From positions 45,347 through 109,346 of the forward strand of contig LYSV01000002.1 in assembly GCA_001657315.1 (NCBI GenBank): 64,000 bases of DNA, given 5' to 3'. Position numbers and translations under genes: made by a program. A model generated the notes under the pieces. That model did not search any database. It saw only the letters and a program-made list of their open reading frames with translations, and was not told the DNA's origin. Source of the stretch: Flammeovirgaceae bacterium BBD 1991-12. GTDB lineage: Bacteria > Bacteroidota > Bacteroidia > Cytophagales > Cyclobacteriaceae. Shown here one piece after another: positions 16,712 to 26,247 of the stretch (positions are counted from its first letter, which is position 1; every line of letters starts with the position of its first letter).

Positions 16712-18901
16712 ATGATCTACAGGATTGTATTTCCCGCACTCTGGTTCCTGATAGGATTTTTATCCTTTGTTAAAGGTCAGCACACCAATGAATTTCTACA
16801 CAGTGTTTACGATTCATTACATCATTCCAAACGCCAGGCTGATTTCAAGGCCATCCGCCCTATGCCGGCAGGTGTGGTATACATTCAGCGCCCGGGCGAA
16901 GGTGAAGAGGAAATACGTGAGCACTTCCGCCTCATGAAGTCACTGGGCTTCAACAGCCTCAAGCAGATCATGACCGTGCCCGGATGGACATTGGAAGACG
17001 TGCAGCTCATTGCCCTGGAGGAGGGGATCATCCCCTGGTGGTATGGAGAAGGGGGCTGGGAGCCCATCACTGACCAGTTGTTGGATAAGCTGGGTATACC
17101 TGCGCAGGCGTCCATCGCGAAGATCAGACAGCACCCCAAAATGCGTGCGTATCAGATGCAGGTACTTCGGGAAAGGGTTCTTAAATTCAAGGCCTACCGG
17201 GCAAAGCACGGCACTATTTTAAGGACTCACAGCCGGGCCTATGACCCTGCCATAGGTGGAAGAGGGATTGAGCTTAGCGAAAAGGGGGACGGGCTGTTTA
17301 CACAATGGGCCCGTGATCACTACAAAACGATCGATAAGCTCAACTTTTCGTGGAATATGCATCATCACGGCATGGGAACTCCGTTCACTTCATGGGAAGA
17401 TTTTAGTGACAACTGGAATGCAAAGGTGAGCCATCGTGAATACCGTCATAGGATGGATATTTTCCGGTTCAAGGCTATCCATGGTTATTCGAATGTAAAG
17501 CGCTATGCCGAGGGGCTTGATGCATTTGATGCCCATATCCCCTACCGTGGTGGCGGTGAGCTTGGCCTGTTCTTACCTGCAGCCTATATGGGTGTGAATA
17601 TGGAAGGTATAGCTGAAGTGGTAAAGGATTACGGCTCCTTTTATCCCTCCACACACCTGAGCTGGCATTTTGACCAAACGGACAATGAAGTGGTACGACC
17701 ATTTTATATGCAGGCTTCTCTGATGAATGACTACTTCAAGGGCGGCTGGACAGGGGGCTGGGAGTCTACCGGCGGTCCTCAGCAGTTTGACGGGGAAAAG
17801 ACCAGCAGCAACCTGAATGCCTACTATGTGGACGGAGGCACGATCCTGCAATTGTACATGAGTCAGATGGCTGCAGGGTTCAAAGGGTTCGGCATCTGGT
17901 GCTGGAGTGTGCGGAGCTCAGGAAAAGAGGGTGGTGAATATGCCCTGCTGGACAGGAACAATCAACCCACAGACCGTGCAGTACGGTTGGGCAGGATGGC
18001 CAAAGCCATGCAAAAATACAGGGATGAAATATGGGAAGCACACAAAGAGCCCCTGGTGGGGGTTTATGTGGACTGGAATAATGATGCGGCCTGGGGGGCA
18101 ATGTCCGTGCGTGGAAGGGATAGCTTCAGGATGTTCCCGGTAGAAGCGCGGATTGGTGCGAGTCGGGCACTTATGAATGCCAATGTGCCCTTTGAGTACG
18201 TGACGGCCGATGATCTGAAAAATGGCCTGGCTGCCCGGTACAGCGTGATCTACCTGCCTGCCGTTGTTTCGCTGGACACGGATGTATTCGAGATCCTTGA
18301 AAATTACGTGCAGGACGGAGGCCGGCTGGTCATGGACCTGCCAGGCGGGAAGTTTGATCAGTACACGGCTTTGTTGCCAACAGGCAAGGGATCTCAATTC
18401 TCCCGAGTATTTGGGGTGACGCTGGACAATTATCAGTTTTCGGGATCCAACAAAACTCTACGCGTGGAGGGTAGGGACTGGACAGGCTTTGTGGTAGACA
18501 TGACACCCTACAAGGCTCAGGTCAAAACGAACTATAGTACCGGAAAGCCTGCCGTCACAGAAAACAATTACGGCAAAGGTACGGCAGTACTGCTTGGGCT
18601 CGACCTTTCCCATCAGTGTTTGAAACCTGGTAACGTTTGGGCGGAGCAACGGCTGGTCACACATACGCTGGGCGCGAAGCTCAAGAGCCCCTATTCCTGT
18701 GAGAATGCACTGGTGTATCGTTTGAGTGCACCCGGAGCGGATCATTATTACTTTATCAATGACGGCCCCGCTCAAACGGTAACATTTCAGAGTAATGTAA
18801 TCTACAAAAATGCAATTGATGCTCTCACTGGTGAAAAAGTGGATCCCCGATCACTTCGCCTGGAAGCAGATGATGCGAGGTGGATAAGAATGGAAAAGTA
18901 G
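16712..18901 (+). CDS. GH42-like beta-galactosidase-type enzyme, divergent
   Basis: Predicted periplasmic glycoside hydrolase of 729 residues with a signal peptide ending SFVKGQ. The barrel includes WARDHYKTIDKLNFSWN followed by FTSWEDF, a block seen in GH42 enzymes. The putative nucleophile is Glu351 in GGWESTGGPQ, and the acid/base is probably Glu187 or Glu190 in GIELSEKGDG, where the usual DNE motif is missing. A GAAF-like glutamine-amidotransferase-fold domain (YVTADDLKNGL, VIYLPAVVSLDTDV, NYVQDGGRLVMDLPGG) follows, as in GH42. The altered acid/base motif marks it as a distant member, and its specificity may not be galactose. It is the first gene after the composite palindrome and is followed by two further barrel enzymes in the same direction. 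Confidence 0.68.
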   Translation: MIYRIVFPALWFLIGFLSFVKGQHTNEFLHSVYDSLHHSKRQADFKAIRPMPAGVVYIQRPGEGEEEIREHFRLMKSLGFNSLKQIMTVPGWTLEDVQLIALEEGIIPWWYGEGGWEPITDQLLDKLGIPAQASIAKIRQHPKMRAYQMQVLRERVLKFKAYRAKHGTILRTHSRAYDPAIGGRGIELSEKGDGLFTQWARDHYKTIDKLNFSWNMHHHGMGTPFTSWEDFSDNWNAKVSHREYRHRMDIFRFKAIHGYSNVKRYAEGLDAFDAHIPYRGGGELGLFLPAAYMGVNMEGIAEVVKDYGSFYPSTHLSWHFDQTDNEVVRPFYMQASLMNDYFKGGWTGGWESTGGPQQFDGEKTSSNLNAYYVDGGTILQLYMSQMAAGFKGFGIWCWSVRSSGKEGGEYALLDRNNQPTDRAVRLGRMAKAMQKYRDEIWEAHKEPLVGVYVDWNNDAAWGAMSVRGRDSFRMFPVEARIGASRALMNANVPFEYVTADDLKNGLAARYSVIYLPAVVSLDTDVFEILENYVQDGGRLVMDLPGGKFDQYTALLPTGKGSQFSRVFGVTLDNYQFSGSNKTLRVEGRDWTGFVVDMTPYKAQVKTNYSTGKPAVTENNYGKGTAVLLGLDLSHQCLKPGNVWAEQRLVTHTLGAKLKSPYSCENALVYRLSAPGADHYYFINDGPAQTVTFQSNVIYKNAIDALTGEKVDPRSLRLEADDARWIRMEK

Positions 18902-19036
18902 TGGCATCACAGGTACTTGAGTTAAGGACAATGAACAGAATGCGTTTCGACCCATTCGAAAATAGAGCCAAAAACATCAGAAATGGTGTTTTTACCCCCT
19001 GATTATCCGGAAGCTGATTATGAAATATGACAATTT

Positions 19037-20506
19037 ATGATATCTAAGACCCTCTTATCCCTTTGTATGATCCTGTATGCGTTTGGCTACACCTTGGCGC
19101 AGGAGATGGTCAGGATCGGAAAGATCCGTCCATTGCGTGCATCAGAAATCGTTGCTTCACCCTGGGGTATTCAGTTCAACTCATTTCCATTTCATCATAC
19201 CGTGCAGTACCGTGACCTTGATGTGGAACATCTACTGCAACAAACACCCTTTTTGGTGGAAAAGGCGGACGAGCTGGGAATAAAATGGGTCCGGCTTTCT
19301 GTGGACTGGCCTTCCGTACAGGATGACGAAGGGAAATACCATTTTGAGCTGACCGATGCAGCCATCACGGCATTGGTGAAAAAGGGGATGACCATTTACC
19401 TGTGTCTCCACAGTGGTCATCCGACACTATCCGGAAATCTACCTCCGTTTAACAAAAAACAGGGGCTGGACCGATGGCTGGCCTGGGTAGAGGTCATGTT
19501 AACACGGTACAGGGATCAGGTTGATCACTGGGAGATCTGGAATGAGCCCAACTATCCTTCTTTCTGGAAACCTGAGTCTTCCCCTGGCGACTACACACGT
19601 TTGGTAGCATCCACCGCACCGCTGATCCGGAAAGCGGACCCTGGATGTAAGATCATCTGTGGTGGAGTGGCACGGTTCGATGTGCCTTACCTTCAGCAGT
19701 TAATGAAAGAAGGTATCGCAGAGCATGTGGATGTGCTGGCGGTACACCCTTACCATGAGATACCGGAAGCCTGCATGCTTAGGGTCAAACGGCCCGTGGT
19801 AACACCCGTTTGGTATGAGGAGTCCTCGCATAAGGCGGCCGACCTGATGGCCCTGGCCAGCTCAACAGAAAAAACCCTCGAGGTATGGCAGGGTGAGTGC
19901 GGCTACCCATCGGGCCAGAACAGCACAGGATGGCAGGGGAACGGACCCTGGAGTGAGAACATTCAGGCCAAGTGGTTGTTGCGAAGAGCGCTCACAGACC
20001 TGAGTTTTGGCGCACATGTGTCTGCCTATTTTTCCCTGCGAGAGGCTGTTTCTCCTATTAGCCACAAAAGGCTCAACCATAAAGGTCTGATCCGTTTTGA
20101 TAGCCACGGACTAAAGAAAGGGTACTTCTCCTATCAATACCTGACCGCCCTGTATCGCGGACGTTTCTCAAAGGCCAAAAATGTAAAAACGGAATTTTCC
20201 ATTCAGTCAGCAGGCACATTTGAAGGTGCTGCAGATGCAAATGTGTTTACAGTGGTCCAGAAGAATGATAGTGGCCATGTGTACATAGCTTGGTGGCTTC
20301 CCTGGAGAATTCAGGACAGCATCACGCCAGGCAAAGTTGACGTCATGATCACGGATTGGAACGCTACAGATCCGGTATTGGTGAACCTGCTGAATGGTGA
20401 TATCTACAGGCCTCAGGTCGAAAAAAATAATAATGTTTTCAACTTCAGGAATTTACCGTTGTCCGACAGTCCATGGGTACTAGTTGATCATGGGGTTATC
20501 AGATAG
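19037..20506 (+). CDS. GH39-like clan GH-A glycosidase
   Basis: Predicted secreted retaining glycosidase of 489 residues with a signal peptide ending YTLAQ. The (beta/alpha)8 barrel carries the acid/base in DHWEIWNEPN (Glu170) and the nucleophile in EVWQGECGYPS (Glu287), spaced as in clan GH-A. The WEIWNEPN block and overall length fit GH39, whose known activities include beta-xylosidase, alpha-iduronidase and galactosidase types; GH5 or GH30-related families cannot be excluded. A C-terminal beta-sandwich-like tail follows from about residue 400. It is in series with the GH42-like gene upstream (135-bp gap) and likely trims side chains or the backbone of the same glycan. Confidence 0.68.
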   Translation: MISKTLLSLCMILYAFGYTLAQEMVRIGKIRPLRASEIVASPWGIQFNSFPFHHTVQYRDLDVEHLLQQTPFLVEKADELGIKWVRLSVDWPSVQDDEGKYHFELTDAAITALVKKGMTIYLCLHSGHPTLSGNLPPFNKKQGLDRWLAWVEVMLTRYRDQVDHWEIWNEPNYPSFWKPESSPGDYTRLVASTAPLIRKADPGCKIICGGVARFDVPYLQQLMKEGIAEHVDVLAVHPYHEIPEACMLRVKRPVVTPVWYEESSHKAADLMALASSTEKTLEVWQGECGYPSGQNSTGWQGNGPWSENIQAKWLLRRALTDLSFGAHVSAYFSLREAVSPISHKRLNHKGLIRFDSHGLKKGYFSYQYLTALYRGRFSKAKNVKTEFSIQSAGTFEGAADANVFTVVQKNDSGHVYIAWWLPWRIQDSITPGKVDVMITDWNATDPVLVNLLNGDIYRPQVEKNNNVFNFRNLPLSDSPWVLVDHGVIR

Positions 20507-20748
20507 ATCATGACTATATTGTAACCTGAGTTGTAAAAAAACAGAAATAACGATCTGCGAGCTTTTTAAGGATTTGGCGTTGGAAAAGCGTGGCCCGAAG
20601 GACTCTCCACGGGATTCTGTGAACGTGAGCAGTCCCCTATTGGAATGAGATTGCCGCGGCTTCCGAAGCGCAAACCAGGCGCTGAAGCCTCGCAAATTGC
20701 GTTCTCGTTTTCGGATGAACCGTTTTTAAATCGAAATCACGTTGTAAA
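20507..20748. other. Structured 242-bp spacer, possible dispersed repeat
   Basis: No convincing gene is seen. The middle is more GC-rich than usual for a gap and contains a bulged hairpin at 20658-20689 (GGCTTC, bulge CGA, AGCGC, loop AAACCAG, GCGCT, GAAGCC). A second possible stem is CGTGG/CCACG around 20590-20612. A minus-strand open frame of 71 codons (20480-20695) crosses it but runs into the upstream gene and has no ribosome site. The look of the sequence suggests an interspersed repeat rather than a promoter. Confidence 0.35.
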
Positions 20749-22155
20749 ATGCGACACATAATGACAAAAAGACACTTAGGGTTTTCCACACTCCTGCTCA
20801 TGGCAATATCAGGTTATGTTCAGGGACAGGAACAGAATTCCATTTCCGTTGCAGAAGAGCGGCCTGAGTATTGGCGCTACAAAGGAAAAACAGTGCTATT
20901 GCTTGGGGGATCCGATGAAGATAATCTGTTTCAGATGCCTGAAGTAGAGAAACAACTGGATCTGCTGAAAGGTGTGGGCGGCAACTATGTGCGTTGTACC
21001 ATGTCCAGCCGGGATCCGGGCAATGTATGGCCGTTCTATTTTAATGATTCAACCCAACTGTATGATCTCACCCGATGGAACCCTGAATACTGGAACCGGT
21101 TTGAAAACTTTCTGGAGGCCTGTGCCAAACGGGATATCATTGTCCAGGTAGAAGTATGGGCCACTTTTGATTTTTATCGGGGCAACTGGGATGTCAATCC
21201 TTTTAACCCCAAAAACAACAGGAATTACACTCAGGAGCGCGCCCGGTTGCCGTTGCAGGTGGCCACTCATCCCACCCGGTGCGACAATCCTTTCTTTTGG
21301 TCGATACCTATGCATGACAACAATATGCCCGTGCTGTACTTCCAGCAAAGGTTTGTGGAAAAGCTGATAGAGCACACCTTTAACTATGACAATGTGTTGT
21401 ACTGTATCGACAACGAAACATCCGTGACGGCTGCCTGGGGAAGTTTCTGGTCGTCCTATCTTCGTAGCCGTGCCAGAGAGGAGGGAAAAACGATCCACGT
21501 CACCGAAATGTGGGATCCATGGGACCTCGACCATATTTCACACCGTGAGTCCTTTGACCATCCGGAGCTTTACAGCTTTGTAGATATTTCGCAGAATAAC
21601 CACAAGCGCGGGCAGGAGCATTGGGACAATGGTCTGGCGCAGATAAAGCGTCTTGAAAAGAACGGCCTCCTCCGGCCTGTCAACAACATTAAGACCTACG
21701 GAAGCGATGGTGGAAGGCATGGGGGCGTTACAAAAGATGCAATACAGAAATTCATTCAAAGCGTATTGTTTGGGTCAGCGGCTGTGAGATTTCACCGTCC
21801 TCCATCGGGGATAGGGCTAACGTCCCCTGCTCAAAATGTTTTACAGAGTACGCGTGAGCTGACGGATGCCATAACTTTTTTCGAGGCGAAACCCCACAAT
21901 GATCTGTTAATGGACCGGGAAGAGAACGAAGCGTATTGCAGGGCACTGCCCGGAGAGGAATATCTGATCTACTTTCCGAATGGAGGCGAAATATCCCTGG
22001 ACTTTTCTGAGGAGGAAGCAAAGTTCAGTGTGTACTGGTTAAGCATTACAGACGCCCGTTGGCATAAGGGTAAATCCGTGAAGGGTGGGCAAATGGTAAC
22101 CGTACGGACTCCGGATAATGGGCAATGGGCGGTGGTCGTAAAGAAGGAATTGTAA
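20749..22155 (+). CDS. Secreted TIM-barrel putative glycosidase (DUF4038/GH140-like)
   Basis: Protein of 468 residues with a signal peptide (LLLMAISGYVQGQ); the ATG at 20761 is an equally good start. The opening EYWRYKGKTVLLLGGSDEDN and the following QLDLLKGVGGNYVRCTMSS resemble the first strands of DUF4038/GH140-like barrels, which often start with a displayed-object phrase of this kind. NVLYCIDNETS holds a candidate acid/base Glu. A C-terminal beta-sandwich (EYLIYFPNGGEISLDF) resembles the collagen-binding-like domain that ends such proteins. No characterised relative comes to mind, so catalytic activity is inferred. It ends the plus-strand run that begins at 16712 and converges on the GH3 gene. 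Confidence 0.55.
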   Translation: MRHIMTKRHLGFSTLLLMAISGYVQGQEQNSISVAEERPEYWRYKGKTVLLLGGSDEDNLFQMPEVEKQLDLLKGVGGNYVRCTMSSRDPGNVWPFYFNDSTQLYDLTRWNPEYWNRFENFLEACAKRDIIVQVEVWATFDFYRGNWDVNPFNPKNNRNYTQERARLPLQVATHPTRCDNPFFWSIPMHDNNMPVLYFQQRFVEKLIEHTFNYDNVLYCIDNETSVTAAWGSFWSSYLRSRAREEGKTIHVTEMWDPWDLDHISHRESFDHPELYSFVDISQNNHKRGQEHWDNGLAQIKRLEKNGLLRPVNNIKTYGSDGGRHGGVTKDAIQKFIQSVLFGSAAVRFHRPPSGIGLTSPAQNVLQSTRELTDAITFFEAKPHNDLLMDREENEAYCRALPGEEYLIYFPNGGEISLDFSEEEAKFSVYWLSITDARWHKGKSVKGGQMVTVRTPDNGQWAVVVKKEL

Positions 22156-22181
22156 TATCCCTGCCAGCCAGTCAGTTGGCC

Positions 22182-22205
22182 GGTTCGTGTTTACAAACAA
22201 GAACC
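22182..22205. terminator. Hairpin between convergent genes
   Basis: GGTTC, a single mismatch, TGTTT, loop AC, AAACA, mismatch, GAACC. It lies between the stop codons of the DUF4038-like gene and the minus-strand GH3 gene and can serve both directions. Confidence 0.45.
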
Positions 22206-22237
22206 CTCATTCATAGTCGGACCAGATGCACGTGTCC

Positions 22238-24463
22238 TTATTGAACTGATATACTTGTAGTAACAGGCTTAGCCGTAGCCAATTCCACCACAGTTTTTAC
22301 AGGGGAAACTCCTCCTATGGTTATCGTGTAATTACCGGGCCTCACCGCTGCGTTGCCCTCTTCATCAAAGGTTTCAAAGGCGGCAGGTTCAAGGATGAAG
22401 TTCACGGTTTTGGTGGTTCCGGCACTAACAAAAACCCGTTGCATCTGCTTTAGCGACCATTTTGGACTTTTAGGGCCAGCATCCCCGGCAGTAATGTAAA
22501 GCTGAACCACTTCCTCCGCATCCGTCACTCCGGAGTTTGTCACCTCTACCGATACGTTCACCGGTTCTCCGGAGTTGATGGTTGCCCGGTCCGCTTTAGG
22601 ATTGTGGTAGGTGAATTGCGTATAGCTAAGACCATAGCCAAAGGGGTAGAATACCGGCTTTTCAGCAAACCGGTAGGTCCTGCCTTCCATGGAATAATCG
22701 TTGTATTCGGGTAAGTCTTCCGGTTTGTCGGGAAAGGTGATGGGCAATCTTCCCGATGGAACGGCATCACCAAACAGTACATTCGCCACAGCATTACCTC
22801 CTTCTTCTCCTGGATACCATGCATACAGAACGGCATCTGCCAGCTCATGTACCTCTTTCATGATCACGGGACTGCCCCCTGTGAGTACGGCTATGATCGG
22901 TTTATCTCCCGCTGCTCTAAGTTTTCGGAGGTAGTTGATCTGATTTTCAGGCAGGTGCATATCAAACCGGTCACTTTTGGTGGGTGAGGCCAAGGCTTCC
23001 CCTTCCTCCCCCTCCAACAAGCCGGACAGACCCATTACCACCACAATCGCATCTGCCTGATGGGCTCCTGGAGTAGACCAGTCAATGGTATTAATGTTTT
23101 CCCGGTCCTGTAAAAAAGCGTGGAGGTATTCCATCCGACTACCCAGGTCCAGCTTCGCGCTAATCCCTTCCACAATTGTTGTCAGGTTATCGGACATCCC
23201 GAAATAATTACCCAGCAGCACGTCTGCATTGTTGGCGTTTGGGCCGTAGACGAACAAAAATTTTATGTCCTTCCCAAGAGGGAGCACACCATCATTTTTA
23301 AGAAGTACGATGGATTTTTCAGCGGCTTCACTTGCCAGGAGCTGATGTTCTTCACTGTTGACGGTTTCCGGCCCCAGGTGCCGATAGGGCGAGCTTTCAG
23401 GGGGATCGAACAGCCCAAGGCGAAAACGTGTTCTCCAAAGAACGCTGAGCGCCTCATTGATGTCCCCTTCTTCGATGAGTCCCTGCTCTACAGCTTCTTT
23501 CAGGAAAGGAGACGTATCACCACAGTTCACATTGACGCCACTTTTGAAGGCCAGTGCCGCTGATTCGGCAGGAGATCCGGTCACTTTGTGGTTGGCGTGG
23601 AAGTCTACCAGCGCCCAGCAGTCGGATGTGACATGACCCTGGAAGCCCCATTCCTCTCGAAGGATGTCCTGCATTAAAAAAGAGCTGCCACAGCACGGCT
23701 CCCCAAAGGTGCGGTTATAAGCGCACATCACGATCTCTACCTGAGCTTCCTGCACCAGAGCCTTAAAGGCAGGCAAATAGGTTTCCCTGAAGTCCTTGAT
23801 GGGCGGTGCAGCATTAAAAGTATGACGCTCCCCCTCCGGACCGCTGTGTACGACAAAATGTTTGGCACAGGCGGCGGTTTTCAGGCGTTCAGGATCATCG
23901 CCCTGCATGCCTCTGACGAAGGCGATCCCGATCCTGGAGGTAAGGTAGGGATCTTCTCCGTAGGTCTCCTGCCCCCTTCCCCAGCGGGGATCACGGAAGA
24001 TATTTACATTGGGTGACCAGAAGGTGAGACCGCCATAGTGACCCACGTTACCCAGACGCAGGGCGGCATTGTACTTGGCCCGGGCTTCATCGGAGATGGC
24101 AGTAGCTATTTGGAAAATGAGTGAGTCATCAAAAGTGGCCGCCAATCCTATCGCCTGGGGAAAAACAGTGGCTTTGCCATGGCGGGCCACGCCGTGTAGC
24201 GCTTCATTCCACCAGTTGTAGGCCGGTATGTTCAGTCGGTCAATGGCCTGAGCATTGTAGTTGAGTTGTGCGATCTTCTCATCCAGTGTCAGACGGACCA
24301 TCACATCCTGCAGCCTCTCCTCCAGTGGATAGGACGGGTTCTGGAACACCATGAGGTTTTCATAGGCGTGTTTTTCCAGTGCTTTTTCAGCATTTTCAGT
24401 TTCCCGGTTGGCACATCCTGTTATTATGTATAAAAGTAGAAATACGATGATGTAATGCTTCAT
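22238..24463 (-). CDS. GH3 beta-glycosidase lipoprotein (beta-xylosidase/glucosidase type)
   Basis: Retaining exo-beta-glycosidase of 741 residues that removes terminal sugars from non-reducing ends. The lipoprotein signal ends IITGC (Cys17). The N-terminal barrel shows NWWNEALHG, DPRWGRGQETYGEDPYL and the nucleophile Asp281 in HVTSDCWAL. The second alpha/beta domain begins near EKSIVLLKNDGVLPL, and a fibronectin-III-like domain ends the protein (VEVTNSGVTDAEEVVQLYITA). The NWWNEALHG and CAKHFVVHSGPE blocks are typical of the bacterial xylosidase/arabinosidase branch of GH3. It is transcribed on the minus strand with the oxidoreductase gene upstream (96-bp gap), perhaps as one unit. Confidence 0.92.
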   Translation of the reverse strand: MKHYIIVFLLLYIITGCANRETENAEKALEKHAYENLMVFQNPSYPLEERLQDVMVRLTLDEKIAQLNYNAQAIDRLNIPAYNWWNEALHGVARHGKATVFPQAIGLAATFDDSLIFQIATAISDEARAKYNAALRLGNVGHYGGLTFWSPNVNIFRDPRWGRGQETYGEDPYLTSRIGIAFVRGMQGDDPERLKTAACAKHFVVHSGPEGERHTFNAAPPIKDFRETYLPAFKALVQEAQVEIVMCAYNRTFGEPCCGSSFLMQDILREEWGFQGHVTSDCWALVDFHANHKVTGSPAESAALAFKSGVNVNCGDTSPFLKEAVEQGLIEEGDINEALSVLWRTRFRLGLFDPPESSPYRHLGPETVNSEEHQLLASEAAEKSIVLLKNDGVLPLGKDIKFLFVYGPNANNADVLLGNYFGMSDNLTTIVEGISAKLDLGSRMEYLHAFLQDRENINTIDWSTPGAHQADAIVVVMGLSGLLEGEEGEALASPTKSDRFDMHLPENQINYLRKLRAAGDKPIIAVLTGGSPVIMKEVHELADAVLYAWYPGEEGGNAVANVLFGDAVPSGRLPITFPDKPEDLPEYNDYSMEGRTYRFAEKPVFYPFGYGLSYTQFTYHNPKADRATINSGEPVNVSVEVTNSGVTDAEEVVQLYITAGDAGPKSPKWSLKQMQRVFVSAGTTKTVNFILEPAAFETFDEEGNAAVRPGNYTITIGGVSPVKTVVELATAKPVTTSISVQ

Positions 24464-24559
24464 CTTTGATGCTATTCAAATTAAAATCCATTGGAAAAGA
24501 CCGGTTCGCCAAACCGTTATCGACGTACCATAAACTGAATAACCGGTAACTTAGTACAC

Positions 24560-25960
24560 TTAATAACCCAGTTTTCTGGCTCTTGGCTCCAGATCCGTAA
24601 GTTCGGCCACTCTGATGGGCTGCCCACTTTCAATACTCTTTCTTGCCGCCACACCTATTAACAGTGACATGGCCCCATCCCTTACACCTGCTGCGCGGTC
24701 AAATGGATCCTTTTGTTCCGGGTGCCTGAATATTTTTTCATGCAATCGCACATCTCCGCCACCATGGCCACCCCGGGTCATGGCCACCCTTTCTGTTTTA
24801 AAATCGTTCCAGAGCTTGTGTACAATGATGGGTTCGTATTTGGCCTCCTCCTTACCGGATTGTTTCATTTCGGCGGCATGGAGTTCCGCCTGATTGGTGC
24901 TCACATCCTTTTGATACGGAATATCCAGCCATGCCTCAATGCGTCCGTCCGTACCGTTGAATGCGATCCTCCACCCTTCAAAAGGTGAGTAGGTGGTCAG
25001 AGAGTAATTCACGATGGTGTTGTCAGCATACCTGATCTGGGCGGACATTTTGTCGTAGATATTGATCTCATCTCTGTAAAGGCAATTATCACGAATATAG
25101 CCGTCATGTTTCTCGTGATCTACATAAAGGCTCATCATTTTCTTGTCTTTGGTGATGTCCCAGTGGAAGGCACATTTTTCCTTGTGCGCACAGCTACGAC
25201 AGTTTTCGCCACGGAAAGGCCCATTGCTGCCATAATGCTCAAGGTCACCATAGGCAAAAACCTCCTGTGGTTCTGAGTCCAGCCACCAGTTAAGCAGATC
25301 GAAGTGATGAGTGGCTTTGTGCACCCACAGTGTGCCACCCTTTTGCCGCAGGCCATGCCAGCGGCGGAAATAGGAGGCGCCATGGTAGGTGTTCAGATAC
25401 CAGTGGAAGTCCACCGAGGTCACCCTGCCAATGGCACCGTCACGCAGCAATTCCTTTATTTTTGTATTGTATGGGCTCCATCGGTAGTTAAAGCCTACGA
25501 TCAGATTTTTGTCGGACCTTCTTTCTGCATCCAGTATCTCCTGGCACTTATCCTCATCCGTGGTCATTGGTTTTTCTGAAAGTACATCACAGCCCATGTC
25601 TAGCCCCTTCACGATAAATTCATGATGGGTACTGTCCACAGTGGTAACGATCACAAGATCGGGCTTCGTTTCGCGTATCATTTCCTCAAAATCAGCGAAG
25701 GTAGGGCATTTGGCAGTGATATACCTGCGGCCGTACTCCAGCCGGCCGGGGTTGTTGTCACAAAGGCCTACGAATTCCAGGATGTCCGAATAGGCATCTA
25801 CCAGCCGCTTACCCCAGAAGGTAATGCCGCGGATGCCGGTCCCGACAAGGGCGATCCTTAATTTTTTATCTGCTCCGAAACTGAATGATGGAATAGGAAA
25901 GGCGCTTGCCGCGGCAAGCATGCTTACTGACGTCAAAAACGTCCGTCTTGATGGGTTCAT
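24560..25960 (-). CDS. Tat-exported Gfo/Idh/MocA-family oxidoreductase
   Basis: NAD(P)-dependent sugar-transforming enzyme of 466 residues. The N-terminus SRRTFLTSVSMLAAASAF is a twin-arginine signal, so the folded, cofactor-loaded protein is probably exported. The Rossmann fold shows GTGIRG at 40-45, the catalytic Lys region EKP at 129-131, and HKATHHFDLLNWW at 215-227, typical of the family. An insertion contains three close cysteines (Cys254, Cys257, Cys263 in NCRSCAHKEKCAF) that could bind a metal. Members act as sugar dehydrogenases or, in GH109, as NAD-assisted glycosidases; which applies here is unknown. It lies upstream of GH3 and is divergent from GH88 (287-bp gap at 25961-26247, where I see no clear motif). 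Confidence 0.82.
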   Translation of the reverse strand: MNPSRRTFLTSVSMLAAASAFPIPSFSFGADKKLRIALVGTGIRGITFWGKRLVDAYSDILEFVGLCDNNPGRLEYGRRYITAKCPTFADFEEMIRETKPDLVIVTTVDSTHHEFIVKGLDMGCDVLSEKPMTTDEDKCQEILDAERRSDKNLIVGFNYRWSPYNTKIKELLRDGAIGRVTSVDFHWYLNTYHGASYFRRWHGLRQKGGTLWVHKATHHFDLLNWWLDSEPQEVFAYGDLEHYGSNGPFRGENCRSCAHKEKCAFHWDITKDKKMMSLYVDHEKHDGYIRDNCLYRDEINIYDKMSAQIRYADNTIVNYSLTTYSPFEGWRIAFNGTDGRIEAWLDIPYQKDVSTNQAELHAAEMKQSGKEEAKYEPIIVHKLWNDFKTERVAMTRGGHGGGDVRLHEKIFRHPEQKDPFDRAAGVRDGAMSLLIGVAARKSIESGQPIRVAELTDLEPRARKLGY

Positions 25961-26247
25961 AGTTAGTCGATCTGTTGTAGCTACTAAAAATAGGCAATTC
26001 CCCGGGTTTTACCATTGCTGGCCGGAGGAAGGAACTCCCCATCCACCTATTGGTATCCTGATTCCGGCTTTTGCATACCAAAACCACTTTTGGATTGCAG
26101 CCTTCAATACAGGCCATGGATCTCTTTTGACTTCATTGTTCTTCGTAACCATGGGATACTTATGTGTAACAAAATTCTCACCCTGGCACCGTCACAAAGG
26201 AATACCTTTGTTGAGAGAAATTAAAGATTACACATCATTCCAAAAAC

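Noticed and set aside
18970..18993. Hairpin AAAAACATC / GGTGTTTTT between the GH42-like and GH39-like genes
   Set aside because: One G-T pair, an AT-only lower stem and position inside a likely co-transcribed run make it weak; it may only reduce read-through.
20480..20695. Minus-strand 71-codon frame in the spacer
   Set aside because: It crosses into the GH39-like gene, lacks a ribosome site, and is better explained as part of a repeat-like spacer.
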